Source: an uncultured Oscillospiraceae bacterium (GTDB lineage Bacteria; Bacillota; Clostridia; Oscillospirales; Oscillospiraceae). Taken from it: 64,000 bases of DNA. The notes below the pieces were generated by a model. The model made no database searches. It worked only from the letters and a program-made list of their open reading frames with translations, and was not told the DNA's origin. A program made the translations under genes and the position numbers. Shown here piece after piece: positions 60,781-64,000 of the stretch (positions are counted from its first letter, which is position 1; each line of letters opens with the position of its first letter). The stretch lies in contig CAKTVL010000008.1 in assembly GCA_934623575.1 (NCBI GenBank), positions 5,319-69,318 on the forward strand, given 5' to 3'.

Positions 60781-61050
60781 TTAGGTGTACGCCACCACCT
60801 GCGTACCGCTGCTGTTGACCAGCCCGGTCACGTCGCCCTGCGCGTTCTTCAGGTAGAAGTATTCCGCGCCATCATAGGTGACGGACATGGGGCCGATCTC
60901 GTCGTAGGTAAAATGCAGAGTTGCGCTGCTGTTAGGCTCAACAATTCTGACCTGCGTCAGCGTGTCACCGAGGTAGGAGTAGCTTGTCCGCGTAGTCTCG
61001 CCCGCGTAGACGGCCTCGCCGCCGGAATAGCCGATGTGATAGATACCCGG
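60781..61050 (-). pseudogene. RHS/YD-repeat protein remnant
   Basis: Ninety codons on the minus strand read as RHS-repeat sequence (HFTYDEIGPMSVTYDGAEYF, then KNAQGDVTGLVN, then TQVVAYT) and end in a stop. An in-frame TAG lies immediately upstream, so no start is present. It is a fragment of a large RHS protein; the following small genes may be leftover tip or immunity genes. Confidence 0.7.
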
Positions 61051-61055
61051 CTAGG

Positions 61056-61084
61056 GGGCTGGTGCAGACACGCTGCACCAGCCC
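61056..61084 (+). terminator. Strong hairpin next to the RHS remnant
   Basis: GGGCTGGTGCAG (61056-61067) pairs perfectly over 12 bases with 61073-61084, followed on the plus strand by GCTTTT. No plus-strand gene precedes it, so it may be left from a deleted gene. Confidence 0.5.
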
Positions 61085-61129
61085 GCTTTTAGAGCGTACC
61101 GTATACCTATGTAGCAAGAAACGTTGCCG

Positions 61130-61702
61130 TCACTCGCCGCATTTTTTGGCAGCCTTTTTGCCCTCGAAATAGCTGATCGATGCAGCTACCAAGTGGTAAA
61201 GACATATAGCTCCTATAAGGACACTGCCCACCAAAACACTCCCCCGTCGCCACGGCGTATTTGACAAGAGATTCACAATTTGAATAGCAACCGGAAGTAT
61301 GATCCAAACCACAAGACATTCCATGTGGTATCTGGCGGTATGCTTCATGCGCTTTGCAACCAAAGCTTGTAGCACAGTTTCTGGCGTGTCCGGCTTCACT
61401 TTACCAATGAAAGCGAACCCGTTACATTCGAAAATCTCTTCACAAAGTGGTGCAAGTTCAATCAGGGCGGCTTCACGGGGATCTATAGGCTGGACATGAG
61501 CCTTTCCTAAATCATCCATCTGAAAGACAAAGTACCGACAACTTTGAGGCATTGTTTCATCAAAGAAGAGAGTATAAAGAAACATGTCATTTTGCATTGA
61601 GGTAAGTGAGCATCCTTCCAGAGCCAACTCTTGCAATTTGCGCTCAGTCCAACACGACAAAAATGGCGAAAGGAAGCTATAAATTCTTTTGGGTTTCTTC
61701 AT
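61130..61702 (-). CDS. DUF2812-like membrane protein
   Basis: A 190-residue protein. The N-terminal region (FLSPFLSCWTERKLQELALEG, then MFLYTLFFDE) resembles DUF2812 proteins that usually accompany PadR regulators. Two membrane helices follow (VVWIILPVAIQIVNLL and VLVGSVLIGAICLYHLVAA), with a basic tail. GGAGGCGTGGAG precedes ATG 61702. No PadR gene is present; a short stop-free stretch upstream (about 61680-61830, minus) may be the tail of a lost gene. Confidence 0.6.
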   Translation of the reverse strand: MKKPKRIYSFLSPFLSCWTERKLQELALEGCSLTSMQNDMFLYTLFFDETMPQSCRYFVFQMDDLGKAHVQPIDPREAALIELAPLCEEIFECNGFAFIGKVKPDTPETVLQALVAKRMKHTARYHMECLVVWIILPVAIQIVNLLSNTPWRRGSVLVGSVLIGAICLYHLVAASISYFEGKKAAKKCGE

Positions 61703-61909
61703 AACTCCACGCCTCCATTCCGGAATTATCTTTTTTGTATTGTGCAATTTGGTGTTCAAACTCAGATAATGCTAGAATCTCTTCCCCAATAATGTCCAGT
61801 GAGTTGAGCGCCCAGTAATACTATTACATTGCAAATATACCACATTTTGCCCCACATTGCAACCTTACATCCACTTTCCCGCCACCTTTTCCTTACTTTT
61901 CCGCCGCAC

Positions 61910-61938
61910 TTGACAAATACCGCCTTCTTATGTATAAT
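61910..61938 (+). promoter_or_regulatory. Promoter of the CNNM-type transporter
   Basis: TTGACA (61910-61915) and TATAAT (61933-61938) with a 17-base spacer, a consensus promoter. The transcript has a leader of about 195 bases before the GTG start of the transporter. Confidence 0.8.
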
Positions 61939-61974
61939 AAATAAGATTTACTTCGAAGGAGGGCATACGACCTT

Positions 61975-62082
61975 ATGGATACCGACGGCGGCGATCATCC
62001 CTGTACTGACCTTACCTGCCATCTGATACCAGCATATCTGCACGGCACGCGCCGGGGCAGACGTGCTTTTTTGCGCCTTTAG
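61975..62082 (+). CDS. Leader ORF upstream of the transporter
   Basis: A 35-codon frame with AGGAGGG 11 bases before its ATG. The N-terminus is rich in Asp and Pro (MDTDGGDHPCTD) and the end in Arg. A weak stem (GCACG 62045-62049 with CGTGC 62062-62066) followed by six T lies within the frame. Translation of the frame could control whether this terminator forms, as in Mg2+-responsive leaders. The comparison is structural inference. Confidence 0.45.
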   Translation: MDTDGGDHPCTDLTCHLIPAYLHGTRRGRRAFLRL

Positions 62083-62140
62083 GCGTCCCGTTCGCACCGG
62101 GAAATACACCAAAAGATGACAGAATAAGGAGTATCTGATC

Positions 62141-63397
62141 GTGTCAACGACTACATATATCATTATCATGGCGGTCTGCCTGCTGCTGTCCGCCTATTTC
62201 TCCGCTACGGAGACGGCATTTTCCTCCGCCAACATCACGCGGCTGAAAACGCGGGCGGAGAAGGGCAACAGCCGCGCGGCGCTGGCCTGCAAGCTGCTGG
62301 AGCGCTACGACAAGCTGCTGTCCACCATTCTCATCGGCAACAATATTGTGAACATCGCCATGGCCTCTCTGGGCACGGTGCTGTTCGTCAGGAGCTTCGG
62401 CGACATGGGCGCCACGCTGTCCACCGTGGTGGTGACGGTGGTGGTGCTGATCTTCGGCGAGATCTCCCCCAAGAGCATCGCCAAGGACTGCGCAGAGGAG
62501 TGGGCCATGACTGCGGCGCCGTTCCTGCGGTGCCTGATCTGGCTGCTGATGCCGCTGAACGCCCTGTTCTCCCTGTGGAAGAAGCTGCTGGCAAAGGTGT
62601 TCCATCTGGACGCGGACAGCAAAATGTCCCCGGAGGAGCTGCTGATGCTGGTGAATGAGGTACAGCAGGACGGCAGCATCGACAAGGACGAGGGCGACCT
62701 GCTGAAGAACGCCATCGGCTTTTCCGAGCAGGAGGCACAGGACATCCTCATCCACCGTGTGGATCTGGCGGCGCTGCCCGTCACCGCCTCCAAGGAGGAG
62801 GTGGCCGACCTGTTCACCCAGACCAAGTACTCCCGGCTGCTGATCTACCGGGAGGACATCGACCACATCATCGGCACCATTCACCAGAAGGACTTCTATG
62901 TGGGCTGCGGCGTAACAGACAAGCCGCTGGAGGAGATTCTCTCCCCCGCCCTGTTCGTGCTGGAAAACGAGCCCATCAGCCTGCTGCTGAAAAAGCTGCA
63001 ATCGGCCAAAACGCAGGTGGCCGTAGTGGTAGACGAATACGGCGGCACCTGCGGCATCGTCACCATGGAGGACATTCTGGAGGAGCTGGTGGGCGAGATC
63101 TGGGACGAGCATGACGAGGAGGAGGTCTTCATCCGCAAGATCGGCGAGGACACCTATCTGGTAGACGCCTCCATGGACTTCGATGACTTTGCCGAATTCT
63201 TCCACCTGACCGGCGAGACGGACATGACCTCCGTCAGCGGCTGGGTCATGGAGCAGTGCGACCGTGTACCGGAGGTAGGCGACCACTTCACATGTCAGGG
63301 ACTGCGGGTGCAGGTGACGCGGGTGGACAACCACCGCACCGGCGAGATCCGTGTGACGGTGGAGCAGAAGCCGGAAGAGCCCATGCAGGAAAACTGA
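62141..63397 (+). CDS. CNNM/CorC-family (DUF21-CBS-CorC_HlyC) transporter
   Basis: A 418-residue protein. The DUF21/CNNM membrane domain has four hydrophobic segments (YIIIMAVCLLLSAYFSATET, IGNNIVNIAMASLGTVLF, VVVTVVVLIFGEISPKS, FLRCLIWLLMPLNALFSLWKK), then two CBS domains (VDLAALPVT and VVVDEYGGTCGIVTMEDILEE) and a C-terminal CorC_HlyC domain. The family exports or handles Mg2+ (for example MpfA). The start is GTG 62141 after AAGGAG. It has its own promoter and long leader. Confidence 0.92.
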   Translation: MSTTTYIIIMAVCLLLSAYFSATETAFSSANITRLKTRAEKGNSRAALACKLLERYDKLLSTILIGNNIVNIAMASLGTVLFVRSFGDMGATLSTVVVTVVVLIFGEISPKSIAKDCAEEWAMTAAPFLRCLIWLLMPLNALFSLWKKLLAKVFHLDADSKMSPEELLMLVNEVQQDGSIDKDEGDLLKNAIGFSEQEAQDILIHRVDLAALPVTASKEEVADLFTQTKYSRLLIYREDIDHIIGTIHQKDFYVGCGVTDKPLEEILSPALFVLENEPISLLLKKLQSAKTQVAVVVDEYGGTCGIVTMEDILEELVGEIWDEHDEEEVFIRKIGEDTYLVDASMDFDDFAEFFHLTGETDMTSVSGWVMEQCDRVPEVGDHFTCQGLRVQVTRVDNHRTGEIRVTVEQKPEEPMQEN

Positions 63398-63415
63398 GTA
63401 TAGGCATAAACAAAC

Positions 63416-63441
63416 AGCCCCGCGGCGTACGCCGCGGGGCT
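63416..63441 (+). terminator. Terminator after the transporter
   Basis: AGCCCCGCGGCGTA and its exact complement make a 26-base perfect palindrome 19 bases after the stop, followed by CTGTTTT. Confidence 0.75.
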
Positions 63442-63488
63442 CTGTTTTCCCGAAAAGTATGTCAATGAGAGCCAGTGACCGCGTCACC

Positions 63489-63502
63489 GGCGTGGGAATC
63501 CG
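63489..63502. repeat. GGCGTGGGAATCCG dispersed repeat, copy 2
   Basis: The 14-mer, followed by CATCCCCT, matches 49423-49436 and 63952-63965. The interval 63445-63670 otherwise has no supported gene. Confidence 0.55.
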
Positions 63503-63673
63503 CATCCCCTTATGTACATACACCCTCAAGGCCGCCCGTAGAGCGACTCGCCCTCAGACCGTCGTTTATCCCCGCAGGCGTTTTCGTCTACCGTGCAGCG
63601 GAACAAAGCATCCCGCCCGTTATGCAGTGCGCCCACCTGACCTTTCGTAGGCAACAGGCATCGTCCCACCCAT

Positions 63674-63756
63674 TGACCTGTCACGGGATGGTGCCGCAGG
63701 CATCCCGAACTGCACTTTTCCGGCATAACAAAGCCCCGCGACTTTCGTCGCGGGGT
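63674..63756. repeat. 83-base two-hairpin repeat, copy 1
   Basis: The unit starts TGACCTGTCACGGGATGGTG and ends CTTTCGTCGCGGGGT. It contains two hairpins (CGGGATG/CATCCCG and CCCCGCGAC/GTCGCGGGG). Copy 2 at 63826-63907 differs by one deletion and one substitution. Confidence 0.75.
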
Positions 63757-63825
63757 TTTGTGTTGGCGCTACCTATCTTCCCAGGCCGTCTCCAGCCAAG
63801 TATTGTCAGCAGAAGCGAACTTAAC

Positions 63826-63907
63826 TGACCTGTCACGGGATGGTGCCGCAGGCATCCCGAACTCACTTTTCCGGCATAACAAAACCCCGCGACTTTCGTC
63901 GCGGGGT
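63826..63907. repeat. 83-base two-hairpin repeat, copy 2
   Basis: Near-identical to 63674-63756 in direct orientation, 152 bases downstream, with both hairpins kept. Frames read through it on either strand are repeat artefacts. Confidence 0.75.
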
Positions 63908-63939
63908 CAGTCTGTCAAAAAAGCCTGTCATTCCGAGCC

Positions 63940-64000
63940 AGTGCGCGCACTGGCGTGGGAATCCGTTTCCCCTTGCCTCCCTCTGCGAGGGAGGTGGCAG
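63940..64000. repeat. Dispersed repeat with GGCGTGGGAATCCG, copy 3, running off the window
   Basis: The 14-mer at 63952-63965 is preceded by a small palindrome (CCAGTGCGCGCACTGG) and followed by CTCCCTCTGCGAGGGAGGTG, another hairpin. It is likely a chromosomal repeat family member cut by the window edge. Confidence 0.55.

Noticed and set aside
61945..62110. M-box (Mg2+) riboswitch in the CNNM leader
   Set aside because: Only short stretches resemble the M-box; the conserved core order is not found.
62144..63529. 461-codon minus-strand frame opposite the CNNM transporter
   Set aside because: His/Val/Leu-rich low-complexity translation typical of an antisense frame of a GC-rich gene.
63526..63866. 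Short minus-strand frames in the repeat region
   Set aside because: Both frames contain the same translated repeat (CLRHHPVTGQ) and have no ribosome site.
1..64000. CRISPR arrays, rRNA genes, complete tRNA genes and insertion-sequence transposases
   Set aside because: No regularly spaced repeats, rRNA sequence, full cloverleaf or DDE transposase was seen on reading both strands; this was not checked computationally.

Overview
The window looks like a gut-type Gram-positive Clostridia chromosome, probably Oscillospiraceae-like. Ribosome-binding sites are strong AGGAGG types, mobilisable elements are of the tyrosine-integrase/MobP type common in gut Clostridia, and the chromosomal part at 46-63 kb is GC-rich with a Firmicutes-style shikimate operon. 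No complete rRNA or tRNA gene and no CRISPR array was found.

Layout. (1) 1-7.3 kb: AT-richer segment with a minus-strand operon of XRE regulator, ParB-like protein, PD-(D/E)XK nuclease, SNF2 helicase, second ParB-like protein and a cobalamin-type radical SAM protein that runs off the left edge. It ends at a 3' half of a tRNA-Pro gene (7290-7334) followed by a terminator. (2) 7.3-30 kb: a composite mobile region carrying a Lamassu-like nuclease/SMC pair, a mobilisable element (integrase, Xis, MobP relaxase, MobC, replication/HTH protein), a sigma-like membrane protein, a complete type I restriction-modification operon led by its own XRE and AlbA/Schlafen-type proteins, a coupled pair of tyrosine recombinases (one catalytically dead) and an HTH-AAA-PD-(D/E)XK protein. 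It ends at a second, divergent tRNA-Pro 3' half (29911-29955). (3) 30-33.5 kb: an XRE-AIPR pair with an operator-overlapped promoter, then an integrase with an apparently duplicated arm-binding domain and the tail of another integrase. (4) 33.7-44.8 kb: a ten-gene minus-strand operon: chimeric XRE regulator, PLD-SF2 helicase, SF1 helicase-nuclease, zinc peptide, macro domain protein, Nmad3-type protein, ArsC/Spx-like thioredoxin-fold protein, VWA protein, ADP-ribosylglycohydrolase and GIY-YIG protein. (5) 44.8-46.1 kb: TetR, Cys-rich KTR protein and a truncated DUF998 protein. (6) 46.2-60 kb: core chromosome with a VanRS-like two-component system, a glycosyltransferase, a BaiN/HI0933-type flavoprotein, RuvX and the aromatic operon pheA-aroB-aroC-aroEK-aroQ-aroA-aroF. 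The operon sits behind a Phe-rich leader peptide and an attenuator. (7) 60-64 kb: an RHS remnant with small membrane proteins, a CNNM/CorC-type transporter behind a long leader with a small ORF, and repeat-rich intergenic DNA.

How it fits together. The left two thirds read as a stack of elements accreted at a tRNA-Pro gene and loaded with anti-phage functions. Three of the defence-type operons begin with close relatives of one small XRE regulator. The two strongest candidates for undescribed systems are the ParB/SNF2/radical-SAM operon at the left edge and the ten-gene macro/ADP-ribosylglycohydrolase/Nmad3/dual-helicase operon in the middle. Function in both cases is inferred from domain content and operon structure only; no database search could be run.
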